NCBI GenBank assembly: GCA_029865225.1
Contig: JAOUHJ010000019.1
Span: 1 to 51,053, forward strand
DNA from: Nitrospira sp.
GTDB taxonomy: Bacteria > Nitrospirota > Nitrospiria > Nitrospirales > Nitrospiraceae
DNA length: 51,053 nt
Direction: 5' to 3'
This document shows, in pieces, positions 24,834 to 32,209 of the stretch. The stretch's first letter is position 1. Each line of letters opens with the position of its first letter. Under the pieces are notes generated by a model that was not told the DNA's origin, did no database searches, and was given only the letters and a program-made list of their open reading frames with translations. The translations under genes were made by a program, and so were the position numbers.

Positions 24834-25541
24834 ATGAAAATCCCAGACGCGCTCTCGACACGTTTTCTGGCTGCTCTCCAGAGAGTCCATCCCATCCAGC
24901 GACGCACGCTGAAGGACAAGATGTTGGTGTATGAGTCCCTCATGCCTGGGAAAACGTATGTCATCGAAGCTGGGTATGTCCGCATTGTGTCGGCGGAAGC
25001 CAGTGGCCGATACGTCACCCGTTCGTTATTTGGAGCCGGGGCTATCTTGGGAGACCTCCCCTTTGGTTTGACGATCTTCTGGAATGAAGAATCGGCAGTA
25101 GCAAATGGGACGGCCATCGTGCTCGAACTCGACGAGCCCGTATTGAACGAGCTTCCAAAACCGATGAGGATCTACGGCAGGGGCTTCTGGAGACCTATGG
25201 CCACCAGTTGCATTTTCTTGATCGTCGGCTGCAGTGGCAGCTCACCTCGCCGTTGCAACGGCGGGTTGCGATGGCACTCGTTGATCTGATGTGTTTCGCG
25301 GGGCGGCCATGCAATCATGGCCGTGGTTATGTCGTGGACGTCCGGATAACACATGAGGAGCTTTCTGAGCTTGTGGCGGCATCCCGTCCCAATGTGAGTG
25401 CCATCATGAAAACTCTGCGTGACCAAGGCGTTCTCTCCTACAGACGGGCCTATGTGTGTGCGAGACCTTGACGCCCTCGGTTGCATCGCGGCGCCTGATT
25501 TCCTGCATATCAAAGGGTTCCAGAATTTGTCGTCTAGATGA
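24834..25541 (+). pseudogene. Crp/Fnr family regulator, third copy, two frame breaks
   Basis: From the ATG at 24834 the sensor half reads T-L-K-D-K-M-L-V-Y-E-S and Y-V-I-E-A-G-Y-V-R-I, closely matching the intact copy. The frame changes at the A-run 25157-25160; one extra A would join it to D-E-D-L-R-Q-G-L-L-E-T-Y-G-H-Q-L-H-F-L-D-R. The DNA-binding half (T-H-E-E-L-S-E-L-V-A-A-S-R-P-N-V-S) follows. A second break near 25452-25458 (a GTGTG tract) shifts the C-terminus; one added GT gives V-C-V-R-D-L-D-A-L and an end at 25541. It lies 99 bp upstream of P460 copy B, mirroring the first regulator and P460 copy A. Confidence 0.8.
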
Positions 25542-25543
25542 CA
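25528..25543. promoter_or_regulatory. 16-bp palindrome, copy 4
   Basis: TGTCGTCTAGATGACA, a one-mismatch palindrome, ends 97 bp upstream of the ATG of P460 copy B. It overlaps the end of the reconstructed third regulator frame, so the site would sit at the regulator-P460 junction. It is a close match to copies 2 and 3. Confidence 0.7.
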
Positions 25544-25640
25544 GAAGCATTGGAAAGACAACGTGTAGAATTCCGTCGTCATTATTCAGGCACCCCGTAT
25601 GTTGGGTGACGATCACTGTTACTAAGGAAAGGTGGGAATC

Positions 25641-26252
25641 ATGAAACACATGCTTTTCGGAGTCGTTGTTCTTGTATGCGGGGCTGTCTGGCTGACCGGA
25701 TTATCCAACGCTGAACAAGAAAAACCGTTTGCTCCGAACGTCGACGTCGCCACGGGGGCTCTCCGGGTTCCAAATAACTACACAGAATGGCCCACGCTCG
25801 GCACCTGGGCTCATGCCAACACCGATGAGAAACTGGAAAAAAATGGGCCTGGCCTTCACGAATACCACACGGTGTACACGCAGCCCTCAACGATTGCCCA
25901 CTACAAAAAGACGGGGCAGTTCCCAGACGGCGCGGTATTGGTAAAGGAACTCTTAAACGCGGAGACGATGGCGATGAGCACAGGACCCGCAGTCGGCCAT
26001 GCCACCACTCTCAAAGGCTGGTTTGTGCTCGTGCGCGATACCAAGGGGCGGTACAAAGATTCGAAGGTGTGGGGAGATGGGTGGGCCTGGGGCCTCTTTA
26101 ATAAGGAGGACATGACTCACTCTGTCACGAAAAATTACAAAGTCGAATGCATTCCCTGCCACATTCCTGCTAAGGGGTTGGCCCCTGCACATGCGGCAGA
26201 AGCGGACAAATGGATCTATACGCTTGGCTATCCGATTTTGCAAAAACAATAG
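25641..26252 (+). CDS. Cytochrome P460 family protein (copy B)
   Basis: 203 residues from the ATG at 25641. A signal peptide (about 1-25, ending L-S-N-A-E) leads to a P460 domain with P-N-N-Y-T-E-W-P-T-L-G-T-W, L-H-E-Y-H-T-V-Y-T-Q-P, D-G-A-V-L-V-K-E-L and the haem motif C-I-P-C-H near 176. The layout matches copy A at about 17 kb, though the sequences are well diverged. The lysine of VKEL is again the likely haem cross-link (inference from the family). Such proteins detoxify hydroxylamine or NO in ammonia and methane oxidisers. It lies downstream of a regulator remnant and a palindromic site. Confidence 0.9.
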   Translation: MKHMLFGVVVLVCGAVWLTGLSNAEQEKPFAPNVDVATGALRVPNNYTEWPTLGTWAHANTDEKLEKNGPGLHEYHTVYTQPSTIAHYKKTGQFPDGAVLVKELLNAETMAMSTGPAVGHATTLKGWFVLVRDTKGRYKDSKVWGDGWAWGLFNKEDMTHSVTKNYKVECIPCHIPAKGLAPAHAAEADKWIYTLGYPILQKQ

Positions 26253-26567
26253 CTCGAGGCCTATGTCTGTGTAGTGCCTCTCAAGAGGGTGGGTGGTGAT
26301 GTCCCATCCATGTTCCTGATGACGACGCATATTCAATTCGCCAACACCTACGCCAGGGAACTCGAAGGTGCGCATGTTCCCTGGCAGCCCACGAAGGTCC
26401 CTTCGCCAAAAATGTCTTCGAGTGAATGTGGGCGAGCGAGCTTTGTCGCTCGCTAGATGTTGGTTGGCTTCATCCGTGGCATCATGAATACGGACAACAT
26501 GACGATCCCTGGTGAGACGATCGACGTAAAGTTGTCGAGCCTCATTCGCTACGATAAGGAGCACCAC
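26253..26567. other. 315-bp gene-free stretch
   Basis: Between P460 copy B and msrA. A short plus-strand frame (26274-26456) has no start signal or recognisable content. No palindrome of the 16-bp type was found. A long minus-strand frame crossing this stretch is an antisense shadow of P460 and msrA. The stretch probably only holds the msrA promoter. Confidence 0.5.
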
Positions 26568-27077
26568 ATGAGCCAGACGGAAACGGCCATTCTGGCCGGC
26601 GGCTGTTTTTGGGGCATGCAAGATCTCATTCGCAAATTGCCGGGAGTCGTCTCGACGCGGGTAGGCTATAGCGGCGGCGATGTGCCGAACGCCACCTACC
26701 GCAACCATGGAACTCATGCAGAAGCCATTGAAGTTGTGTTTGACCCTGGCAAGCTGACGTTTCGCAATCTGTTGGAGGTGTTTTTTCAGATCCACGATCC
26801 CACCACCTTGAATCGTCAAGGCAACGATCATGGGAGCTCGTATCGATCGGGGATCTACTACATGTCTGGTGCACAGCGCGCTGTAGCGGAAGAGACGATT
26901 GCCGATGTCAACGCATCCGGGTTGTGGCCAGGCAAGGTTGTGACGGAGGTTCGGCCTGCTGGTCCATTTTGGGAGGCAGAACCGGAACATCAGGATTATC
27001 TCGAGCGGAATCCTCACGGATATACATGCCACTTTCCAAGACCTCATTGGAAAGTACCGCTTCGGTCAGTTTCTTAA
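26568..27077 (+). CDS. msrA: Peptide methionine sulfoxide reductase MsrA
   Basis: 169 residues from the ATG at 26568, preceded by AAGGAG; an upstream frame extension was rejected. G-G-C-F-W-G near the N-terminus holds the catalytic cysteine. [52 protein letters not shown] and E-H-Q-D-Y-L are all family hallmarks. MsrA reduces the S form of methionine sulfoxide in proteins. No signal peptide is visible, so it acts in the cytoplasm. Its place among periplasmic cytochromes and a peroxidase suggests an oxidative-stress setting. Confidence 0.95.
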   Translation: MSQTETAILAGGCFWGMQDLIRKLPGVVSTRVGYSGGDVPNATYRNHGTHAEAIEVVFDPGKLTFRNLLEVFFQIHDPTTLNRQGNDHGSSYRSGIYYMSGAQRAVAEETIADVNASGLWPGKVVTEVRPAGPFWEAEPEHQDYLERNPHGYTCHFPRPHWKVPLRSVS

Positions 27078-27195
27078 CGAGGGAGCTCGTCATTTCGGAG
27101 GGGGACCTTGCGGTAATCATTAAGCCGTTACAGGTCGGAGATGTTTGGGCTCAACAGAATACCTACAAAGACTTCTGTAACAAAAGGAATGCACA

Positions 27196-27672
27196 ATGAA
27201 TTCAATGAGAGCACAACAGAACGTGGTAGTCATGATGGCCATGATTCTCTGGCTTATCCCATTCGCCCAGCAGACCGTGGCGGCCGAGTCCGAGGGGGGA
27301 CAACAGAGTTCCTGTGTCCAGCCGAGGACAACTGCTAACGCTTCGGAAGACACTTTCGCTAAGACGAACCCGCTTCCTGCTTCCAGCGATGTCCTTCAGG
27401 CTGGAAAAGGACTGTATCTTCATGACGCGAAGCCGATGGCCTGCGCGCTGTGCCACGGCAAGCGGGGAGAAGGGAAAGGACCGGTCAGCGGGGGAATGAT
27501 GCCGCCTGCGCGCGATTTCACATGCGGTGCCATGATGCGCGAGATCTCGGACGGGCAGCTGTTCTGGATCACAAAGCACGGTTCTTCAGGCACAGGGATG
27601 ATGGCGTTTCCGGATTTGTCGGATGAAGAAGTGTGGCAGCTTGTTCACTATATGAGAAGCCTCGCAAAGTAA
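27196..27672 (+). CDS. Mono-haem cytochrome c, class I-like
   Basis: 158 residues. A signal peptide (about 1-30, ending T-V-A-A-E) is followed by a low-complexity linker and one haem domain with A-G-K-G-L-Y-L-H-D-A-K-P, C-A-L-C-H-G-K-R-G-E-G-K-G-P (haem, about 82-86), P-P-A-R-D-F-T and a late G-M-M-A-F-P-D-L-S-D-E-E-V-W-Q-L-V-H-Y-M-R-S-L. The methionine of M-M-A-F-P is the probable second axial ligand. It is a small periplasmic electron carrier and could serve the P460 or peroxidase proteins nearby, which is inference. The in-frame M-N-S-M-R start is kept. Confidence 0.88.
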   Translation: MNSMRAQQNVVVMMAMILWLIPFAQQTVAAESEGGQQSSCVQPRTTANASEDTFAKTNPLPASSDVLQAGKGLYLHDAKPMACALCHGKRGEGKGPVSGGMMPPARDFTCGAMMREISDGQLFWITKHGSSGTGMMAFPDLSDEEVWQLVHYMRSLAK

Positions 27673-27919
27673 AAGAGGCCTTCTGACATCTGTAACTCAA
27701 GACTTCGCCTGAGAAGCAGCGAACCCTCATCGGGTTTCGACAACCATAGCTATTCAAAGAACTGCAAGGCCGAGCCTAGATTGGAATAGCGTTACCGTTC
27801 GGCCACTACAGCTCTACATCAGGCATTCTGAAGACCATCTTTGCTCCCCTGAAACCAAGCTGCAGCGGTGGATTTCCGTGGAAGTACCTCCCATCGAGAT
27901 ACGAGAAACTTCTATTTCT

Positions 27920-27935
27920 TGTCGTAAACATGACA
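27920..27935. promoter_or_regulatory. 16-bp palindrome, copy 5, in a 516-bp gene-free gap
   Basis: TGTCGTAAACATGACA keeps both half-sites (T-G-T-C and T-G-A-C-A) but not the central CTAG. It lies 253 bp upstream of the outer-membrane gene at 28189. A second, half-preserved copy (TGAACAATAGGTGACA) sits at 28170-28185, just before that gene's start codon. No gene was found in 27673-28188. Confidence 0.55.
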
Positions 27936-28188
27936 GAGAGGTGTTCGCTCACCATGTAGAGTAACAACTCGGTCTACTACATCTACATCTTGTTTTTTAT
28001 GTGCTCATCGACCAGTGGGTTAAGGAGCCGTTGTACCTAACCATATGGATCTCTCCAGCACGCAAGATCCAGCAGCTAATCGTTCAACGGGCAAGAGCTT
28101 TGTATGTTCGACCAATCGAGTCATGTTCTGACCAGGTCAAGGGTACATGCTTTGGCATCTACGTATGCCTGAACAATAGGTGACAGAC

Positions 28189-29217
28189 ATGAAACTGCAG
28201 ATCGCGACATGGTGTGGATGGTCACTTCTTTCTCTATTGTTGTTTTGTTCTCAGGCCGGGGCTGAGACGGGTGTCCAATCTGAATCTGGATGGCATGTTG
28301 GCGGAAAAATGAATGCGTTTTACACCGACGATGTCTCTGTGTTCTCGACATCACAACGACTGTCGTTGCGAGAGGATCCCACACAACCATTAGTCCAGGC
28401 GACCCGTCAAGGTGCGAGTGGAGTATTCGAGCCCGTTGCCTACCTCACGAGATCATTTCAGTCTGGCTGGGGGAATACCGAGCTAACGGCACGTGCACAG
28501 GGGTTTGTGTTTACAGACCATACTGAATTCTCTCACGGCACCTATGGAACACAGCTTGCGCACATGCTCCCTGGCGAGACCATTTTCAGGATGCGGTACC
28601 ACTATGGCCCGCGTATGCTCTTAGGCAATCACGTCGAGAGTCAGTTGGAGCCGTTGGGTTTTGGTATTGGGAAAGAGTACGTAACGACACACTTTGGAAC
28701 CGCAGAGCTGGAGCGAAAAATTCTCGACACTCTCAGCATTCGCGGTCTAGCCCGATATGGAGATCGATCGTACAACGACAGATTTTCACATCGGGACACA
28801 CGCTTTTGGACCCTTGGGACTCACCTGGAGTGGGAAATCAGGCCAGGAGTCGAATTCATAATCGGTTACCATTACGAACGAGGTTTGGCACAGGGTAGAA
28901 AGACTCCACAGTTAGGGGAGGATATCTCCTCCTTCACGCACTACGTCGAAGCGGAACTAGAGGTTCGAGTGACAGACAAAATCACAGTCAAGGGTGGCTT
29001 TGATTTCGAACGAAATACCTTTACCTCAGGTTTTCCGGATGATGACTTCCGGGGCGCACACGAAATGATTTACCAGGGAGAAGCAGCGGTACGATACCAG
29101 CTCACGGAGGCTCTCGCGTTCACGATTGGCTATATACACGGGCAACGGAAACTAAGTTTTGAAGAAGAAGCAAGCAAGATAAACATCGTCTCGTTTGGGA
29201 GTGCCTTTAATTTCTGA
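28189..29217 (+). CDS. Outer-membrane beta-barrel protein
   Basis: 342 residues from the ATG at 28189 (a GTG nine bases earlier is less likely). A signal peptide (about 1-25, ending A-G-A-E) precedes a chain of amphipathic strands such as W-H-V-G-G-K-M-N-A-F-Y-T, E-L-T-A-R-A-Q-G-F-V-F and K-I-T-V-K-G-G-F-D-F-E-R. It ends I-V-S-F-G-S-A-F-N-F, with the terminal phenylalanine expected by the Bam machinery. A barrel of about 14-16 strands is likely. I cannot name a substrate. The 16-bp palindrome upstream suggests co-regulation with the P460 block. Confidence 0.78.
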   Translation: MKLQIATWCGWSLLSLLLFCSQAGAETGVQSESGWHVGGKMNAFYTDDVSVFSTSQRLSLREDPTQPLVQATRQGASGVFEPVAYLTRSFQSGWGNTELTARAQGFVFTDHTEFSHGTYGTQLAHMLPGETIFRMRYHYGPRMLLGNHVESQLEPLGFGIGKEYVTTHFGTAELERKILDTLSIRGLARYGDRSYNDRFSHRDTRFWTLGTHLEWEIRPGVEFIIGYHYERGLAQGRKTPQLGEDISSFTHYVEAELEVRVTDKITVKGGFDFERNTFTSGFPDDDFRGAHEMIYQGEAAVRYQLTEALAFTIGYIHGQRKLSFEEEASKINIVSFGSAFNF

Positions 29218-29418
29218 TCAGATGGTTTCTGTTCGATTCTCTCCCCTGCGGTAGACTGACCGTCTCCTGATTTCGTAAGCCTGTTCAGAATGGGGAGTAT
29301 GAGTAAACCAGGACCTTAGCACAAACCAGAGACAAGAAATTGTATGCCTGCTTGTCCCACAGGCAGAAATAGAATAAATCGCTGATCCGGCAGGATGGGT
29401 CCCTGCTCGAAGATGGGT

Positions 29419-29739
29419 TTATGCAGAACGACGCACCCGGGTCAGCCGTCTGTGCTTGGGATGCTGTAATTCGACTCGGACCGGCCGCCCAAGCGCCGCG
29501 GCCATGTTCACCAGCGCATCTAAGGAAAAGCGAGAGATCCGTCCGCGGAGGAGATCATTGATCCGCGGTTGCGTGACCCCACATTTGGCACCCGCTTCAA
29601 CCTGAGTCCATCCGTTCTCCTCAATGACCTCGGTGAGCTGCCGCATGAGCTCAGATCGCGCACGCAAATTCGCCGCTTGTTCGGGTGTATCGGCCAAGGC
29701 ATCCCACACACTCTTGAAACTATGGATCGTCTTAGTCAT
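29419..29739 (-). CDS. XRE-type antitoxin, HigA-like (module 1)
   Basis: 106 residues from the ATG at 29739, which overlaps the end of the upstream toxin gene by 8 bp; the longer frame was rejected. The N-terminal F-K-S-V-W-D-A-L-A-D-T-P-E-Q-A-A-N-L-R-A-R-S-E-L is followed by a helix-turn-helix (E-N-G-W-T-Q-V-E-A-G-A-K-C-G-V-T-Q-P-R-I-N-D-L-L-R-G). Such HTH_37-type proteins neutralise RelE/HigB toxins encoded directly upstream and repress their own promoter. It differs from its twin at 30894 at nine positions. Divergence is concentrated at the C-terminus. Confidence 0.9.
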   Translation of the reverse strand: MTKTIHSFKSVWDALADTPEQAANLRARSELMRQLTEVIEENGWTQVEAGAKCGVTQPRINDLLRGRISRFSLDALVNMAAALGRPVRVELQHPKHRRLTRVRRSA

Positions 29740-30061
29740 GTCTCCCTCGCCTGAGTTCAGCGTACCGCGTTCTCGCCAGCTCGATGTCGCGCTCGCTCGT
29801 GGCCCGAGCTTTCTTCTGAAACGCATGCAACACGTAGACGGCCTCCGCGAAGCGGGCTATGTAGACCACGCGATACGTACCGGAGTCACCCCATACTCGG
29901 AGTTCTTCAACTCCCTTTCCAACCGACGACATCGGTTTGAAATCGGTTGGCTGCTTGCCGTGCTGGACTTGCTCCAGTTGGTACCCCGCATCATGCCGCA
30001 CATCTTCTGGAAACTGTCGGAGACACTCCAGCGAGTTTCCAAGAAAGCGCAGCGGTTTCAC
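29732..30061 (-). CDS. RelE/HigB-family toxin, phage Gp49-like (module 1)
   Basis: 109 residues. K-P-L-R-F-L-G-N-S-L-E-C-L-R-Q-F-P start, H-D-A-G-Y-Q-L-E-Q-V-Q-H-G-K-Q-P, E-L-R-V-W-G-D-S-G-T-Y-R-V-V-Y-I-A-R-F and V-L-H-A-F-Q-K-K-A-R-A-T are the usual Gp49-like/HigB motifs. Family members are mRNA interferases acting at the ribosome. The toxin-first order with overlap is the HigBA arrangement. Only three residues differ from the second copy at 31207, so the duplication is recent. No damage to either reading frame is seen. Confidence 0.9.
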   Translation of the reverse strand: MKPLRFLGNSLECLRQFPEDVRHDAGYQLEQVQHGKQPTDFKPMSSVGKGVEELRVWGDSGTYRVVYIARFAEAVYVLHAFQKKARATSERDIELARTRYAELRRGRHD

Positions 30062-30223
30062 AGAGTGATTATACCCGTTTGGATATACTGTGACAAGCCC
30101 AAGAAGATGCGATCAAGCGGGAGGTTCAAGGGCACCAGGTTAGGTATCATGCGGCAAGCACTGTCCCTTCGATTGTGAAGGTGAGGGAGGGGCTGAGGCA
30201 GGCTATCAACGATGGGTTGAGCG

Positions 30224-30375
30224 CCTCGCCTCCACCAAACCTCGCTTGCGCGTACCGCCGCGTTCGATCAAATCGCGGCGGATAGGTACTTTGCCTCCAG
30301 TGGGCTCTGATTCTTAACGTCGGCTGACCCGTCGGCTTCTCCCCTTATTGATGCCGTCGGGTAAACCCCACCAGC
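30224..30375. repeat. Structured hairpin repeats after toxin-antitoxin module 1
   Basis: A stem CCGCCGCG/CGCGGCGG (about 30255-30281) is followed by GGATAGGTAC; 79 bp on, a stem CCCGTCGGC/GCCGTCGGG leads to GGGTAAACCCCACCAG at 30359. A further short hairpin (GTGCTC-aatc-GAGCAC) follows near 30391. The units resemble those after module 2. This is the main content of the gene-free stretch 30062-30528. They may be REP-like elements or structured RNA. Confidence 0.6.
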
Positions 30376-30528
30376 AAGTCCGCCTTCCCGTGCTCAATCG
30401 AGCACATCCATGCTCGCTCATGGCGGGCCGGTATTAGAAGTTCGACTCGCCATTCGATCGCTCGGCCCAGAGGCTCTCGACGGGCGGACTCAGGGCTCGC
30501 CTGTCCCGAGCGAAAGCCGAGGGGCGGT

Positions 30529-30816
30529 ATGTATTGCGTGTACCTGCTGCGCTGTTCGGATGATTCCTTTTCTGTAGGCTCAACGAAGAACGTGGGAGGT
30601 CGCGTTCGTACCCACGATAGTGGTCGAAGGGCAACCTACACATTCAAACGTCGGCTCGTTCGATTAATGTACACAGAGGTCTTTGATACGGAAACGCAAG
30701 CCATCAAGCGAGAGCGTCAGCTAAAAAGATGGAGTGCTACAAAAAAGGCAGACCCTGATTGCTGGCAAGATCGAAAAGCTCAGAAGTTTGAGCAAGCGAC
30801 GTGCGTCGGGATGTGA
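30529..30816 (+). CDS. GIY-YIG nuclease domain protein, UPF0213-like
   Basis: 95 residues. V-Y-L-L-R-C-S-D-D-S-F-S-V-G-S-T is the degenerate GIY-YIG core, followed by R-x-x-T-H-D-S-G-R-R-A-T-Y-T, the glutamate of Y-T-E-V-F and K-R-E-R-Q-L-K-R-W-S, all as in short single-domain GIY-YIG proteins. The second tyrosine of the signature, normally Y-x-G, is replaced by serine, which could reduce activity. The C-terminus also departs from the usual ending. The gene is flanked by the duplicated toxin-antitoxin blocks and faces the other way. The cellular role of this subgroup is unknown. Confidence 0.8.
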   Translation: MYCVYLLRCSDDSFSVGSTKNVGGRVRTHDSGRRATYTFKRRLVRLMYTEVFDTETQAIKRERQLKRWSATKKADPDCWQDRKAQKFEQATCVGM

Positions 30817-30893
30817 ACGCTCCAATTAGCTGAGCTGGAAAGAGTCTTCAACCCACCAGTAGGTCTATCTCCTCCTGCTCAACTGTTGGGGGG

Positions 30894-31214
30894 TTAGGCA
30901 GAACGACGTTCTCGGGACAACCGTTTGGGCTTGGGATGCTCTAATTCGACGCGGACCGGCCGCCCAAGCGCCGCGGCAATATTCACTAGCGCATCCAAGG
31001 AAAAGCGCGAGATCCGTCCGCGAAGCAGATCATTGATCCGCGGCTGCGTGACCCCACATTTGGCACCCGCTTCCATTTGAGTCCACCCGTTCTCCTCAAT
31101 GACATCGGTGATCTGCCGCATGAGCTCAGATCGCGCACGCAAATTCGCCGCCTGTTCGGGTGTATCGGCCAAGGCATCCCACACACTCTTGAAACTGTGG
31201 ATCGTCTTAGTCAT
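30894..31214 (-). CDS. XRE-type antitoxin, HigA-like (module 2)
   Basis: 106 residues, start ATG at 31214, again overlapping the toxin gene end by 8 bp. The helix-turn-helix is identical to module 1 apart from V-to-M in Q-M-E-A-G-A-K-C. Changes such as Q-to-E and H-to-P cluster near the C-terminal E-H-P-K-P-K-R-L-S. This region often contacts the toxin, so cross-neutralisation between the two modules may be altered, though the toxins are almost identical. Function as for module 1. Confidence 0.9.
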   Translation of the reverse strand: MTKTIHSFKSVWDALADTPEQAANLRARSELMRQITDVIEENGWTQMEAGAKCGVTQPRINDLLRGRISRFSLDALVNIAAALGRPVRVELEHPKPKRLSRERRSA

Positions 31215-31536
31215 GTCTCCCTCGCCTGAGTTCAACGTATCGCGTTCTCGCCAGCTCGATGTCGCGCTCGCTCGTGGCCCGGGCTTTCTTCTGAAACGCA
31301 TGCAACACGTAGACGGCTTCAGCGAAGCGAGCTATGTAGACCACGCGATAGGTACCGGAGTCATCCCACACCCGGAGTTCCTCAACTCCTTTTCCAACCG
31401 ACGACATCGGTTTGAAATCGGTTGGCTGCTTGCCGTGCTGGACTTGCTCCAGTTGGTATCCTGCATCGTGCCGAGCATCTTCCGGAAACTGTCGGAGACA
31501 CTCCAGCGAGTTTCCGAGAAAGCGCAGCGGTTTCAC
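31207..31536 (-). CDS. RelE/HigB-family toxin, phage Gp49-like (module 2)
   Basis: 109 residues differing from the first copy only by V-to-A, G-to-D and A-to-V. All motif residues are kept, including R-V-V-Y-I-A-R-F and H-A-F-Q-K-K. The upstream 170 bp, with the presumed promoter, are also shared, so both modules should respond alike. Retaining two intact toxins suggests both are still neutralised. See module 1 for mechanism. Confidence 0.9.
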   Translation of the reverse strand: MKPLRFLGNSLECLRQFPEDARHDAGYQLEQVQHGKQPTDFKPMSSVGKGVEELRVWDDSGTYRVVYIARFAEAVYVLHAFQKKARATSERDIELARTRYVELRRGRHD

Positions 31537-31698
31537 GGATCAATTATACCCGTTTGGATATATGGTGACAAGCTCAAGTAGAGGCGATCAAGTGGGAGGC
31601 TCAAGGGTACCGAGTTAAGTGTCATGCGGCGAGCACTGTCCCTTCGATTGTGAAGGTGAGAGAGGGGCTGAGGCAGGCTATCAACGATGGGTTGAGCG

Positions 31699-31950
31699 CC
31701 TTGCCTCCACCAAACCACACTTCGTGTGTACCGCCCGCTATTCATCGCCTTATCGTGATAGATGCGGGCGGATAAACTCCTTAAGTGTCGTTTCATCTCT
31801 TCGGTTGACCCAGCACCTATTTTATGGTTTTGATTCGTAATCAACGACGCCGGATGGAACCCACCAGTGTGTTGCCTTTTCTCTCCCGTCTACCGCGGGC
31901 TCTTTTTCGCTTTATCGAATCAGCGCCCACGGATAAACCCTACCAGTGTT
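31699..31950. repeat. Structured hairpin repeats after toxin-antitoxin module 2
   Basis: Three units begin with GGAT(A/G)(A/G)A-type motifs at 31770, 31852 and 31931, 82 and 79 bp apart, reading GGATAAACTCC, GGATGGAACCC and GGATAAACCCT, the last two followed by ACCAGTGT. Before the first is a stem CCGCCCGC/GCGGGCGG; before the third CCGCGGGC/GCCCACGG. The first stem is the counterpart of CCGCCGCG/CGCGGCGG in the other copy, with compensating changes. The stretch 31537-32209 has no supported gene apart from these repeats and, at its right end, the otsA promoter region. Confidence 0.6.
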
Positions 31951-32209
31951 CAACTTCTTCTTCCGTCAGCTCGACCTAGAGCCATGCAGATGGCTCTGGG
32001 GACGGTATATAGTCCACAAGCCGCTGTTCACTAATCCCGCATTTCTCTCCTGTTGTGGGTATCTCGTCACACTGTCCGGCATGATCGGTAGAGCCATCCG
32101 TTTACCTCTCCCGATCAATGCAGAAATCCGACGGATATAGAGTAAATACTGTAGGTATACAACATGGGTATATTTAGTTTATGTGCACAACGTACACTTA
32201 TGTCCGCAC

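Larger units (their letters stand above)
29419..31712. repeat. Direct duplication of an ~820-bp toxin-antitoxin block
   Basis: 29419-30237 and 30894-31712 are near-identical direct repeats, offset by 1475 bp. Each contains one toxin-antitoxin pair plus about 170 bp upstream of the toxin, ending in the shared G-A-T-G-G-G-T-T-G-A-G-C-G-C-C stretch. Beyond this the sequences diverge but keep hairpin structure. The GIY-YIG gene and about 650 bp lie between the copies. This layout allows deletion of the middle by recombination. Confidence 0.85.

Noticed and set aside
25953-27047. Long minus-strand open frame of 364 codons
   Set aside because: It runs antisense through P460 copy B and msrA, both of which have strong family motifs and start signals. 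Its composition is protein-unlike and no domain is visible.
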